In this document: positions 1 to 10,101 of the stretch, one piece after another | Numbering within the stretch: the first letter of the stretch is position 1 | How the letters are laid out: each line of letters opens with the position of its first letter | Source of the DNA: Tistrella mobilis | Lineage (GTDB): Bacteria > Pseudomonadota > Alphaproteobacteria > Tistrellales > Tistrellaceae | Length of the DNA: 64,000 nt | Direction: 5' to 3' | Assembly (NCBI RefSeq): GCF_039634785.1 | Contig: NZ_JBBIAB010000003.1 | Location: forward strand, 325,724-389,723 | Notes under the pieces: model-generated | The model's database searches: none | Seen by the model: the letters and a program-made list of their open reading frames with translations, nothing else | What the model was told of the DNA's origin: nothing | Made by a program: the position numbers and the translations under genes

Positions 1-1142
1 ATTTCTTCCCCTATATGCCCCCGGTCGGGGAGCTGATGGGCCAGAGCTTCGAAGACGTCATCCGCCACAGCATGGTGGCACCGGGTGTCGTGCTCGATCC
101 GCTGGCCCGGACCGATCCGGATGCCTATATCGCCAAGCGCCGCCACCGGCTGCACAACCCGAAGCCCCAGCCCTTCGAGCAGCTGACCGCCGGACGCTGG
201 CATCTGGTCCGCGAGGTCAGGGTGCCGGGCGTCGGCTTTTTCGGCCTGCGCAGCGATATCACCGACATCAAGCAGCGCGAGATCGAGCTGAAGATGGCGC
301 GCGACCACCTGGCCCGCCAGACCCAGCAGCTGGCGGAGGCCCGCGAGGTGGCGATCCGTGCCCGCGAGATCGCGATCGCCGCCCGCCTGGAAGCCGAGCG
401 CGCCAACACCGCCAAATCGGAATTCCTGGCGCGGGTCAGCCACGAGTTGCGCACCCCGCTGAACGCGATCCTGGGCTTTTCCGAAATCATCCGCGATCAG
501 CTGCTGGGCGATCAGGCGCCGCAGCGCTATGCCGAATACGCCGCCGACATTCACCATGCCGGTTCCCATCTGCTGAAGCTGATCGACGACATCCTCGACA
601 TGGCCAAGATCGAGGCCGGCCGGCTGGATCTGATGGTCGACGAGGTGGATCTCCACGGCCTGCTGCGCGAGCTGGTGCACACCTGCCGGCCGCTGGCCCG
701 CCGGAACACCAACCGGTTCGAGACGCAGATCCCCAACGACATCGGCACGTTGAAAGGCGATGTCACCCGGCTGCGGCAGGTGGTGCTGAACCTTCTGTCC
801 AATGCCTGCAAATTCACCCGCGGCGGCGCGGTGACCCTGGCCGCCCGACGGCTCGGCTCCGTCGACGGCCGGGGCGACCTGATCGAAATTACGGTCACCG
901 ATACCGGCATCGGCATGACCGAGGCGCAGCTTGCCCGGGTTTTCGAAGATTTCATCCAGGCCGATGCCTCCATCGCCCGCACCTATGGCGGCACGGGGCT
1001 GGGCCTGCCGATCTGCCGGCGGCTCTGCCTGCTGATGGGTGGGGATATCCGCCTGGACAGCAGCCCCGGCAGGGGCACCATCGCCCGGGTGATCCTGCCG
1101 GTGGCCGGCCCGCCCGGCATTCGCCCCGCCCCGGCCGACTGA
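1..1142 (+). CDS. PAS-containing sensor histidine kinase, 5' end outside window
   Basis: The reading frame is open from the first complete codon at position 3, so the gene begins upstream and only its last 380 codons are visible. Counting from the Met at position 15, a PAS/PAC end (GFFGLRSDITDIKQ, about residues 74-87) is followed by an Ala/Arg/Glu-rich helical linker. Next is a HisKA domain with the phospho-acceptor His in VSHELRTPLN (about residue 143). A HATPase domain follows with an N box (NLLSNACKF), G1 (DTGIGM) and G2 (GGTGLGL). No receiver domain follows before the stop. The family autophosphorylates on His and passes the phosphate to a response regulator, and none is adjacent here. 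The signal is unknown because the sensor N-terminus is missing. Confidence 0.9.
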   Translation, partial: FFPYMPPVGELMGQSFEDVIRHSMVAPGVVLDPLARTDPDAYIAKRRHRLHNPKPQPFEQLTAGRWHLVREVRVPGVGFFGLRSDITDIKQREIELKMARDHLARQTQQLAEAREVAIRAREIAIAARLEAERANTAKSEFLARVSHELRTPLNAILGFSEIIRDQLLGDQAPQRYAEYAADIHHAGSHLLKLIDDILDMAKIEAGRLDLMVDEVDLHGLLRELVHTCRPLARRNTNRFETQIPNDIGTLKGDVTRLRQVVLNLLSNACKFTRGGAVTLAARRLGSVDGRGDLIEITVTDTGIGMTEAQLARVFEDFIQADASIARTYGGTGLGLPICRRLCLLMGGDIRLDSSPGRGTIARVILPVAGPPGIRPAPAD

Positions 1143-1289
1143 CGCACCCCGCAACCATAAGGCGTTGCATCCAGCGACACGTCCCCGACAGCGCTTGCTA
1201 TTTCTCGCAAGGGTTGTTCATATAGGATTCAAAACAACATTAGGGTTTGCAACGACCGCAGCCGGCAGACGGATGCGGACGAAGGGGGG

Positions 1290-2285
1290 ATGATGTCGTC
1301 TGACACGCCGACCAGTGGATCGGTCCGCCCCAAAGCGGGGAGCGGTCTGGATCCGCGCCTCAGGCGGGCCCAGGCCCGCCACGCCTTCGCGATCCTGGTG
1401 CTGCCGGCCATCGGCAGCCTGATCGCCATCGGCCTCGCCGTCCATGACGGCGGCGTCCCGGCCGCGGCCCTGATTATTCTGCTCGTGTCCTATATGGCCA
1501 CCTATGCGGGCATCACCGTCGGGCTGCACCGGCTGTTCGCCCATCGCGCCTTCGAGACCACGCCATGGCTGCGGGCGGTGTTCGCCGTGCTCGGCTGCAT
1601 GGCGGCCCAGGGACCGGCGATCTACTGGGCGGCCAATCACCGGGTCCATCACATCCGTTCGGACCGTGACGGCGACCCGCACAGCCCGCGGATCGCGAAC
1701 GGGCGGCAGCTGGGGCGCTGGGAAGGGTTCTGGCACGCCCAGGCCGGCTGGACCTTCAGCCACCGCCCGGCGGATGTCTTCGCCGTGACCCGCGACCTGA
1801 CCCGCGACCGGCTGCTGATGTGGATCAACCAGCGCTATCTGTGGTGGGTGGCCCTGGGGCTGATCCTGCCGGCGCTCGCGGGTGCGCTCGCCATCGGCGG
1901 CATCCAGGGCGCGGTGCTGGGCCTGCTGTGGGGCGGCGCGGTGCGGCTGACCCTCAGCTACCACTTCACCAATGCGATCAATTCGCTCACCCACATGATC
2001 GGCACCCGGCCCTTCGGCGGCCGGAACACATCGACCAATCTGTGGCCGATCGCCCTGCCGACCCTGGGTGAGGCCTGGCACAACAACCACCATGCCTTCC
2101 CCACCTCCGCCCGCTTCGGCCTGGCGGTCTGGGAGGTGGATATCGGCTGGTGGATCATCCGCAGCCTGGAAGCCGTGGGGCTTGCCTGGAATGTCCGCCG
2201 CCCCCTGCCCGAGAGCATAAGCGCCAAGCGCGCCGCAGCCGCCGCAGGCATGCAGGTCGACGACGACGACCGCGTGACGGCCTGA
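1290..2285 (+). CDS. Membrane acyl desaturase (stearoyl-CoA/acyl-ACP type, possible acetylenase)
   Basis: This is a 331-aa integral membrane fatty acyl desaturase. It carries the three His boxes of the family: HRLFAHR at residues 80-86, HRVHH at 117-121 and HNNHH at 264-268, which bind the di-iron centre. Hydrophobic segments flank them at about 33-75, 92-113 and 185-215. Two ATGs lie in tandem (1290 and 1293) right after a G-rich Shine-Dalgarno, so the start is uncertain by one codon. It is followed at 190 bp by an ACP gene and then a fatty acyl-AMP ligase. The desaturase, ACP and ligase trio recalls JamABC/TtuABC, where the desaturase makes a terminal alkyne. A plain delta-9 desaturase is equally possible from sequence alone. 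Confidence 0.88.
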   Translation: MMSSDTPTSGSVRPKAGSGLDPRLRRAQARHAFAILVLPAIGSLIAIGLAVHDGGVPAAALIILLVSYMATYAGITVGLHRLFAHRAFETTPWLRAVFAVLGCMAAQGPAIYWAANHRVHHIRSDRDGDPHSPRIANGRQLGRWEGFWHAQAGWTFSHRPADVFAVTRDLTRDRLLMWINQRYLWWVALGLILPALAGALAIGGIQGAVLGLLWGGAVRLTLSYHFTNAINSLTHMIGTRPFGGRNTSTNLWPIALPTLGEAWHNNHHAFPTSARFGLAVWEVDIGWWIIRSLEAVGLAWNVRRPLPESISAKRAAAAAGMQVDDDDRVTA

Positions 2286-2342
2286 ATGCCCCGCCCGGCC
2301 GCCCTGATTGCGGCCGCATCTCACCCCGGGTGGCCTGATCAG

Positions 2343-2369
2343 AAATTATCGCGCTGGACGCGAAATTTT
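2343..2369 (+). terminator. Imperfect inverted repeat after the desaturase gene
   Basis: TCGCG (2349-2353) and CGCGA (2359-2363) form a 5-bp stem with a 5-nt loop. AAATT/AATTT arms extend it across one bulged base, and TTTTC follows. It could be a weak terminator of the desaturase transcript or an operator in front of the ACP gene. The 2286-2477 gap is AT-rich for this genome and also has a repeated ATATCA near 2386-2405, so the ACP operon may have its own promoter. I could not place a convincing -35/-10 pair. Confidence 0.35.
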
Positions 2370-2477
2370 CTCTGGTCTCAAGCGTATATCATGCGCATAT
2401 CAACCCAAGATTGAGTGTTTTCCAGCCTCTCTGACCCTTCCAACGCCGGGCGCAGCCCGCAGCCGGAGACTTGTTCC

Positions 2478-2774
2478 ATGAACACCCAGACCACGCTTCC
2501 TGGCGCCCAGCAGGCCGCCGCTGGTGCCCAGGCGGCCACCCGCCCCGATGCCGCGGCTATCGAGGCCTGGCTCGTCGACTATCTGGCCGACCGCCTGGGC
2601 CGCGATCGCTCCGAAATCCGCCGGACCGAACGCTTCGAGCGCATGGGCGTCGATTCGCTCGCCGTCGTTTCGATGACCGGCGAGCTGGAAGAATGGCTCG
2701 GCCGCAAGGTGGAGCCCACGCTCGCCTACGATCACCCCACCGTCCAGGATCTTGCAGCCGCCCTTGCCGGCTGA
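2478..2774 (+). CDS. Acyl carrier protein
   Basis: This is a 98-aa phosphopantetheine-binding carrier protein. The attachment Ser is S60 in GVDSLAVV, followed by the usual acidic helix and the DHPTVQDLA segment typical of PKS/NRPS-type carrier domains. The first 25 residues are an Ala/Gln-rich tail. I chose ATG 2478, which has GGAGAC upstream at a suitable distance; a longer frame from 2415 lacks a ribosome site. It lies between a desaturase and a fatty acyl-AMP ligase, the enzyme class that loads fatty acids onto such carriers. It is therefore probably the acyl scaffold of this cluster and not the housekeeping AcpP (inference). Confidence 0.9.
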   Translation: MNTQTTLPGAQQAAAGAQAATRPDAAAIEAWLVDYLADRLGRDRSEIRRTERFERMGVDSLAVVSMTGELEEWLGRKVEPTLAYDHPTVQDLAAALAG

Positions 2775-2801
2775 GGCCGTGCCCCGACCGGAGTTCGCGC
2801 C

Positions 2802-3701
2802 ATGTCACCTGATACCAACCAGATCCATCCCACCAGCCCCGCCGGCGGCCACCCCGGCACGTCGTCGGATGCGCTGCGTTCGCATTACGACATCGGGACC
2901 GACTTCTTCGGTCTGTGGCTCGACCCGTCGCTGACCTATTCCTGCGCGCTCTACGAGGCCGGCGATACCGATGATCCGGCGGGCTTCCTGGCCGCCCAGA
3001 CCCGCAAGCTGGACTTCCACATCGATCAGGCCCATGCCGCCGGCGCGGAGCGGGTGCTGGATATCGGCTGCGGCTGGGGTTCGATGATGCGGCGGCTGGC
3101 GGAGCGCGGCGCAGGCCACGTCACCGGCATGACCATGACCGAGGCCCATCGCACCCATGTGACGAGCTTCGGCGACCCCAGGCTCGAGGTCGCCCTGACC
3201 CCCTGGGCGGGGTTCGAGCCCGAGGCGCCCTATGACGCGATCGTGTCGCTGGAGGCCTTCGAACATTTCGCCCGGCTGGACTCGACCGAGGCGGAGAAGA
3301 AGGCCGGCTATCGCGCCTTCTTCGAACGCGCCCATTCCTGGCTGAAGCCGGGCGGGCGGATGTCGATCCAGACCATCGTCTACGGCCGGGCGACCAAGGC
3401 GGATTTCAGCGCCTTCTGCGCCGCCGAAGTCTTCCCCGACAGCGACCTGCCGCGCCTGCACGAGATCATGGAAGGCTGCGACCGCCTGTTCGAGGTGGAG
3501 CGCCTGCGGTGCGACCGCGAGATGTATGTCCGCACCTTCCAGAGCTGGCTCGACGGGCTTCGGGCCAATCGCGCGGCGGCCGAAGCCATCGTCGGTCCCG
3601 CCGTGGTCGATCGGTTCGAGAAGTATTGCGGCGTGTTCATGATCGGCTTCCACACCGGCGCCATGAACCTGGCCCGGATCGGCTTCCGCAAGGCCGGCTG
3701 A
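2802..3701 (+). CDS. Cyclopropane-fatty-acyl synthase-like SAM methyltransferase
   Basis: This 299-aa class I methyltransferase belongs to the CFA/mycolic-acid cyclopropane synthase family. The family signature HYDIGTDFFGLWLD (about residues 28-41) is followed by LTYSCALYE and the SAM-binding motif VLDIGCGWGS (85-94). The C-terminal FHTGAMNLARIGFRK also fits the family. It lacks the extra N-terminal domain of E. coli Cfa and is nearer in size to mycobacterial Cma/Mma enzymes. These enzymes transfer a methyl or methylene group from SAM to an acyl-chain double bond. Next to a desaturase, ACP and acyl-AMP ligase, the likely substrate is an unsaturated acyl-ACP (inference). The gene sits 27 bp after the ACP and 15 bp before the ligase, so co-transcription is likely. 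Confidence 0.87.
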   Translation: MSPDTNQIHPTSPAGGHPGTSSDALRSHYDIGTDFFGLWLDPSLTYSCALYEAGDTDDPAGFLAAQTRKLDFHIDQAHAAGAERVLDIGCGWGSMMRRLAERGAGHVTGMTMTEAHRTHVTSFGDPRLEVALTPWAGFEPEAPYDAIVSLEAFEHFARLDSTEAEKKAGYRAFFERAHSWLKPGGRMSIQTIVYGRATKADFSAFCAAEVFPDSDLPRLHEIMEGCDRLFEVERLRCDREMYVRTFQSWLDGLRANRAAAEAIVGPAVVDRFEKYCGVFMIGFHTGAMNLARIGFRKAG

Positions 3702-3716
3702 GCGAAGGGGGCATCG

Positions 3717-5501
<1,785 letters not shown>

Positions 5502-5504
5502 CGG

Positions 5505-6668
5505 ATGGAGCCCGCCTGGTCGGCGCAAGAGGAGCTGCGCATCTTCCGCCATGCCGTGCGCGGCTTTCTGGCCACGGAATTCGTGCCCCGGCTCGACGCC
5601 TGGCGCGCGCAGGGCATCGTCGACCGCCAGGCCTGGACGGCGGCGGGTGCGATGGGCCTGCTGCTGACCGAGCACGACCCGGATCTGGGCGGTGGCGGCG
5701 GCAGTTTCGCGACCGAGGCGATCGTCTACGAAGAGCTGGCGCGGATCGGCGACACATCCTTCTGCAAGGGCGTGCATGAATGCTGCGCGGGCTATATCCG
5801 CGCCTATGGCACGCCGGAACAACGGCGCCGCTGGCTGCCGGACCTTGCCGCCGGGCGGCGCATCGGCGCCATCGCCATGACCGAGCCCGGCAACGGATCG
5901 GATCTGAAGGCGGTGCGCACCACCGCCCGGCCGCAGGGGGACCACTATCTGGTCTCGGGCTCCAAGACCTTCATCTCCAACGGCGCCTCGGCCGATCTGA
6001 TCCTGCTGGTGGCGACCGTGGACCCGGCAGCGGGCGCGAAAGGCATCACCCTGCTGGTGCTGGAAACCGACGACCTGCCCGGCTTCCGCCGCGGCCGACG
6101 GCTTGCCAAGATGGGCCAGTGCGGCCAGGACACCTCGGAACTCTTTTTCGACGACATGATCGTGCCGGCCACCAACCGGCTGGGGGCGGCCGACGGTCTG
6201 GGGTTCGGCCAGCTGATGTCGCAGCTGGCCTATGAACGCCTGATCATCGCGGTGCAGGCGGTGACCTTTGCCGAGCGCGCGCTGGCGCTCGCCGTCGACC
6301 ATGCCATGACCCGCGAGACCTTCGGCCGGCCGCTGATCGACCATCAGGCGCTGCGCTTCGCCCTGGCCGATGCCCGTACCGAAGCCCATACCGGCCGGGT
6401 GCTGGTCGACGACTGCATCGCCCGCATCATTCAGGGCCGGCTGGACGCCGAAACCGCGGCCATGGCCAAGCTCTGGACCACCGAGATGCAGGGCCGGGTG
6501 GTCGATGCCTGCCTGCAGGTCTTCGGCGGGGCGGGCTACATGGCCGAACACCCGCTGGCACAGATGTATGTCGATGCCCGCGCCCAGCGGATCTATGCCG
6601 GCTCCAACGAGGTGATGAAGGAAATCGTCGCCCGCGGCCTGGCGACATTGAAGGGGTCCCCGCAATGA
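5505..6668 (+). CDS. Acyl-CoA (acyl-ACP) dehydrogenase, long-chain type
   Basis: This 387-aa FAD flavoprotein has the acyl-CoA dehydrogenase signatures AMTEPGNGSD (about 124-133) and GGAGYMAEHPL. The position of the usual short/medium-chain catalytic Glu carries Ala (IYAGSNEVMKE). A Glu is present instead at the long-chain/isovaleryl position in AYERLIIA (about E244), so the active site is probably intact but of the LCAD/IVD kind. The enzyme introduces an alpha,beta double bond. It starts 3 bp after the ligase stop and ends in an ATGA overlap with the next gene, implying tight coupling. In this context the substrate may be acyl-ACP (inference). Confidence 0.92.
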   Translation: MEPAWSAQEELRIFRHAVRGFLATEFVPRLDAWRAQGIVDRQAWTAAGAMGLLLTEHDPDLGGGGGSFATEAIVYEELARIGDTSFCKGVHECCAGYIRAYGTPEQRRRWLPDLAAGRRIGAIAMTEPGNGSDLKAVRTTARPQGDHYLVSGSKTFISNGASADLILLVATVDPAAGAKGITLLVLETDDLPGFRRGRRLAKMGQCGQDTSELFFDDMIVPATNRLGAADGLGFGQLMSQLAYERLIIAVQAVTFAERALALAVDHAMTRETFGRPLIDHQALRFALADARTEAHTGRVLVDDCIARIIQGRLDAETAAMAKLWTTEMQGRVVDACLQVFGGAGYMAEHPLAQMYVDARAQRIYAGSNEVMKEIVARGLATLKGSPQ

Positions 6669-7840
6669 CCGATACCCGGCCGCTCGACGCCCGGCGCGCC
6701 ATCGACGCCCGCGCGCTCTACGACCACCTGACCGGCAATGGCAGCCGGTTCCTGCGCGTGGGGGAGCTGCTGACCGCGGGGGCGGAAGCCGCCCCCGAGC
6801 TGCTGCCCGATGCGCAGACCCTTGCAGCCGAAGCCGCCCGGCCGCTTTCGGCCAAGACCGGGGTGGAGATGGCCCAGGCGCTGTTCCTGCAGGCGATCTT
6901 CGCCGACCGCGCCCGCGGCCTGCATCTTTGCCATGCGATGCAGCTGCCCCGCCCCGAGGCCGCCGCCAATGCCGCGCGGCTCGCCCGGGACGGCGTGCTG
7001 GATCTGGGTCTGGTCCGGGTGGAACGGCACGGCCGGCTGCTGGTGGTGGAGAACCGCAATGCCGGCCGGCTGAATGCCGAGGACGTGCCCACCATCGACG
7101 CGCTGGAACATGCGGTCGATGCCGCCCTGCTGGACGAAGAGAGCACCGCCTGCATCCTGCGCGGCGGCGTGGTCGACCATCCCCGCTATGCCGGGCGCCG
7201 GCTGGCGGGGGCCGGGCTGAACCTCACCGATCTCTACGAGGGCCGCGTGCCCTATGTGATGTATATCGAGCGCGAAATGGGCTGGGTCGCCAAGGTCTTC
7301 CGCGGCCTGGCGGCCCCCGACCGCCTGCCCGACGAACTGGCCGAGACGCGCGAGAAGGCCTGGATCGGGGTGATCGACGGCTTCGCGATCGGCGCCGCCA
7401 CCCAGGCGCTGCTGGTCTGCGACGCGGTGGTGGCAGAGGCCGGCAGCTGGTTCAACGTGCCCGCCCGCAAGGAAGGGCTGGTGCCGGGCTGCACCAATCT
7501 GCGCCTGCCGCGGATCATGGGCGACCGGCTGGCCCGCCAGATCATCATGAACGGCCGCACCATCCGCGTGGACGAGCCCGAAGCCCGGCTGCTGATCGAC
7601 CGCGTGGCCGAACCCGACGGGCTGGAGACCGCGATCGACGAGGTGGCGGCCGATCTGGTCGATGGCGGCGTGGTCTCGATCGCCGGCAACCGCCGCGCCT
7701 TCCGGGTGGCCCAGGAACCGCTGGACCTGTTCCGCGCCTATCTTGCGACCTATACCCGCGAGGTGGCGGTCTGCCATCTGAGCCCGGCGCTGGTCGCCAA
7801 TCTGGAGCGGCACTGGACCGGGCGGAAGGCGCGCGGCTGA
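6665..7840 (+). CDS. DpgC-like enoyl-CoA hydratase/isomerase family oxygenase
   Basis: This 391-aa crotonase-fold protein has a long helical N-terminal extension of about 115 residues. The core motif GGVVDHPRYAGRR (167-179), then AGAGLNLTDLY, and later GLVPGCTNLRLPR and EPEARLLIDRVAEPD, closely match DpgC. DpgC is the cofactor-free 3,5-dihydroxyphenylacetyl-CoA 1,2-dioxygenase of vancomycin-type pathways. None of the other dihydroxyphenylglycine genes (DpgA, B, D) is here, so the substrate is presumably different. The start ATG overlaps the dehydrogenase stop (ATGA), so the two proteins are probably made together and may act in sequence on the same acyl chain. Hydration or isomerisation instead of oxygenation remains possible. 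Confidence 0.82.
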   Translation: MTDTRPLDARRAIDARALYDHLTGNGSRFLRVGELLTAGAEAAPELLPDAQTLAAEAARPLSAKTGVEMAQALFLQAIFADRARGLHLCHAMQLPRPEAAANAARLARDGVLDLGLVRVERHGRLLVVENRNAGRLNAEDVPTIDALEHAVDAALLDEESTACILRGGVVDHPRYAGRRLAGAGLNLTDLYEGRVPYVMYIEREMGWVAKVFRGLAAPDRLPDELAETREKAWIGVIDGFAIGAATQALLVCDAVVAEAGSWFNVPARKEGLVPGCTNLRLPRIMGDRLARQIIMNGRTIRVDEPEARLLIDRVAEPDGLETAIDEVAADLVDGGVVSIAGNRRAFRVAQEPLDLFRAYLATYTREVAVCHLSPALVANLERHWTGRKARG

Positions 7841-7845
7841 GCGGC

Positions 7846-8195
7846 TCAGGCGGTCGCGACCCAGCCCCGCCAGGTGAAGGCGGCGAAAAACAGGCTGACG
7901 TCGCGGAAGCCGCCCTCCTCCAGGATCGCGGTGTCGGTGGCGGGGTCGAAGGTCATCAGGCTGCGGCGCACCGCTTCGCGGGCACCGTTGGTCTGTTCGA
8001 CATCCACGCCCATCGACACCGCATAGGCGGCATAGCGCGACAGCCAGAGATCGCGTTCCGCCGCCCCTTGCGGAAAGCTGGAATGGGCGGCGACGAACGG
8101 CGCGCCGGGCACCAGGCGGCGGTGGATCCCGGCCACCGTCCGCCGGCGTTCGGCCGCGTCGAGGAAATGCAGGGTCAGCAGGCAGGTCAACGGCC
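7846..8195 (-). pseudogene. 3' remnant of a SAM-dependent methyltransferase
   Basis: About 114 codons in one frame encode the C-terminal half of a class I methyltransferase. It reads LTLHFLDAAERRRTVAGI (post-motif region), then RLVPGAPFVAAHSSFPQG, and ends AAFTWRGWVATA. The SAM-binding N-terminal half is absent. Upstream in the same frame there is only non-protein-like sequence antisense to no family I know, because the DUF4864 gene occupies that DNA in another frame. The usual family length is about 220-240 aa. It is therefore a decayed fragment left by a deletion whose junction lies near 8190-8222. It stands tail-to-tail, 5 bp from the end of the DpgC-like gene. Confidence 0.7.
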
Positions 8196-8222
8196 GGGGA
8201 TCGCGCGGCAGCGGCGCTCGGA

Positions 8223-8729
8223 TCAGACCGCCTCGGCCGGGGTGTCGAACAGGAAACAGCCGGTGATGCGGTGCCGGCCGTCGACCATCTGCAGCGTGTA
8301 GACCGCCATCACCACCCCGCCTTTGCGGGTCTGCAGCATGGCCCGCTGCACGAAGCGGCCGTCGGCAAGGCGCCAGGCCGGGCCATAATCCACCCGCACG
8401 GGCCGGATCACGGCCGGATAGGCATGGTGCACCATGCGCAGAAAGCGATCGGGCGTGCCGAACCGCGCCTGAAGGGCGGGTGCCGCCATGGCGAACGCCG
8501 CGGCGGCATCGTCGCGGGCCAGCGCCGCAAGCTGGCGGTCGATGGCGGCAATCACCGCCGACCGCTCGGCCGCATCGGCCGCCACGGCCACGGGAGCCGC
8601 GGTCCGGGCCGGATGATCCGCCCGCGGGTGATCGGCCGCAACCACCACCAGCGCCGTGCCGATCAGCAGCGATGCCGCGATCTTGATCCATCCCCGGCCG
8701 ATGGCCGGCAAGCCTTGCTGACGGGACAT
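8223..8729 (-). CDS. DUF4864 family exported or membrane-anchored protein
   Basis: This 168-aa protein has an N-terminal hydrophobic segment (ASLLIGTALVVVAA, about residues 18-31) that is either a signal peptide or a membrane anchor. The remainder matches the DUF4864 pattern: a helical region with AIDRQLAALARDDAAAAFA, then FRLMVHHAYP-like wording (FLRMVHHAYPAV), and a C-terminal YTLQMVDGRHRITGCFLF sheet region. The fold is NTF2-like and the function is unknown. ATG 8729 has GGGAGG about seven bases upstream. Its 3' end abuts a methyltransferase remnant, suggesting that a deletion brought them together. Confidence 0.75.
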   Translation of the reverse strand: MSRQQGLPAIGRGWIKIAASLLIGTALVVVAADHPRADHPARTAAPVAVAADAAERSAVIAAIDRQLAALARDDAAAAFAMAAPALQARFGTPDRFLRMVHHAYPAVIRPVRVDYGPAWRLADGRFVQRAMLQTRKGGVVMAVYTLQMVDGRHRITGCFLFDTPAEAV

Positions 8730-8760
8730 CTCCGGGCCTCCCCCCTGTCGCCGCGCGCGT

Positions 8761-8783
8761 ACCCCATGTTCATGACATGGGGT
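8761..8783. repeat. Perfect 9-bp inverted repeat
   Basis: ACCCCATGT (8761-8769) and ACATGGGGT (8775-8783) form a perfect stem with a 5-nt loop. It lies between the stop of the 8808-9203 gene and the start of the DUF4864 gene, both on the minus strand. No T-run follows on either strand. It may be a hairpin terminator without a U tract or an operator for the DUF4864 gene. Confidence 0.5.
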
Positions 8784-8807
8784 GCCGCGGGGGAAGATCC
8801 AGGGTGA

Positions 8808-9203
8808 TCAGGCGGTTGCAAGGCGCGGCTGGCGAAGGCCCAGGAGCTGAAGCTCGACCAGCACCGCCACCACCACCGCCTGGCCGATGACCAGCGCATA
8901 GCCGGGGCCCGTCGGCTCCACCCAGCCCAGAACCAGAAGGGCGATGCTGTCGACGACCCAGAGCAGGTTCAGGATGGCGAGCGTGCGCACCGCCCCGCGG
9001 GGCAGCGGATCGCGCGTCGCAATCAGCAGAATGCCGCCCGCGATCACCACCAGGGCGATACCGGTAGCGGTCAGCAGCCCGCGCGGCAGGCCGGTCAGTT
9101 CGGCGACCGGGCCGCCGGCGATCAGGAACAGGGCAGCCATGCCAAGCCCGCTCAGGGCATCGAACCAGAGCACGCGGCGCAGCAGGGTCGGGTTGACGGT
9201 CAT
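8808..9203 (-). CDS. Small four-helix integral membrane protein, unknown function
   Basis: This 131-aa protein has four clear hydrophobic helices at about residues 15-33, 42-62, 72-94 and 100-122. A short charged N-terminus (MTVNPTLLRRVLWFD) precedes them. There is no catalytic motif. The arrangement resembles small conserved membrane proteins seen widely in proteobacteria, but I cannot assign a family. ATG 9203 has a purine-rich GGAGACCC stretch just upstream. It is probably transcribed alone, since a perfect inverted repeat separates it from the downstream DUF4864 gene. Confidence 0.7.
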   Translation of the reverse strand: MTVNPTLLRRVLWFDALSGLGMAALFLIAGGPVAELTGLPRGLLTATGIALVVIAGGILLIATRDPLPRGAVRTLAILNLLWVVDSIALLVLGWVEPTGPGYALVIGQAVVVAVLVELQLLGLRQPRLATA

Positions 9204-9334
9204 GACGGGTCTCCTTCAGGGAGCAGTGCCGGACGGGGCCCCTTGCCCGCCGTCCTGCCCCCATCAGACACCGGCGATCCCCCGCCGGCGATTATGCCGG
9301 AGGTAATGATCACGATGACGTTATGCCCCCCTTA

Positions 9335-9359
9335 TCATGAGGCTTTGTCATGAGGCTTT
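9335..9359. repeat. Tandem direct repeat TCATGAGGCTTT, two copies
   Basis: Two copies of TCATGAGGCTTT lie at 9335-9346 and 9348-9359 (13-bp period), in the divergent gap between the membrane protein (start 9203) and the HD hydrolase (start 9472). The spacing is near one helical turn, so it could bind a regulator of either gene. A TATATA near 9411 could serve as the -10 of the HD gene. Confidence 0.4.
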
Positions 9360-9471
9360 CATCGATGTGGCCGCATCATGACCCGCGACGAAACCGGAAA
9401 CGCTCCCCATATATAGTCGTCCCACCCGAGGCCGCAGCTCTTGCGGCCACCTTCGGAACGGACAGGAAAAC

Positions 9472-10086
9472 ATGACCGATGCCGAGCTTCATGGCTGCCT
9501 CGACTTTATCCGTCAGACTGAAAAGCTGAAGGACGTCCTGCGCAATTCCTACACCGCCTCCGGCCGTCACGAGAGCACTGCTGAGCACAGCTGGCGTCTG
9601 GCCCTGATGGCGATGGTGCTGGGCCCGGATCTGGGCCGGGATGGCGAGCCGGTCGACCTGCTGCGCGTGCTGAAGCTCTGCCTGATCCACGATCTGGGCG
9701 AGGCGATCGGCGGCGATGTGCCGGCGATCCGGCAGACCGGCGGACCGGACAAGGCGGCGCAGGAACGCGCCGACCTGATCACCCTGATGGAACCGCTGGA
9801 TGCCGCACGCCGCGCCGAATTCCTGGCGCTCTGGGATGATTACGAGGCGGCCGCCACGCCGGAGGCCCGGCTGGTCAAGGCGCTCGACAAGATGGAAACC
9901 ATCATTCAGCACAATCAGGGTGCCACCGCCCCCGATTTCGATCACGGCTTCAACCTGGATTACGGCCGTCGCTATGCCGAGGGTCACCCGCTGCTGGCCC
10001 GGCTGCGTCGCCTGGTCGATGCCGACACCCGCGCACGGATGGCGGAGGTGACCCCGCCGCCCAGGCGCACCGGCTCGGAGGGGTGA
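9472..10086 (+). CDS. HD-domain phosphohydrolase (YfbR/HDDC2-like 5'-deoxynucleotidase)
   Basis: This 204-aa HD-superfamily protein has a first metal-ligand His in STAEHSWRLA (H39), the paired HD in CLIHDLGEAIGG (H73, D74), and the distal Asp in LVKALDKMETIIQ (D139). The HD, glutamate and YfbR-like wording point to the group that removes phosphate from deoxynucleoside 5'-monophosphates. That activity is inferred from the family, not shown. The start at 9472 is preceded by CAGGAAAA. It is monocistronic, with a TetR gene convergent 16 bp downstream. Confidence 0.88.
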   Translation: MTDAELHGCLDFIRQTEKLKDVLRNSYTASGRHESTAEHSWRLALMAMVLGPDLGRDGEPVDLLRVLKLCLIHDLGEAIGGDVPAIRQTGGPDKAAQERADLITLMEPLDAARRAEFLALWDDYEAAATPEARLVKALDKMETIIQHNQGATAPDFDHGFNLDYGRRYAEGHPLLARLRRLVDADTRARMAEVTPPPRRTGSEG

Positions 10087-10101
10087 TGATCCGCCACCGC
10101 C

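Noticed and set aside
1218-2324. Long minus-strand open frame opposite the desaturase
   Set aside because: It is antisense to a clear desaturase with His boxes, its translation is Gly/Gln/His-rich and unlike any protein, and GC-rich DNA gives such frames often.
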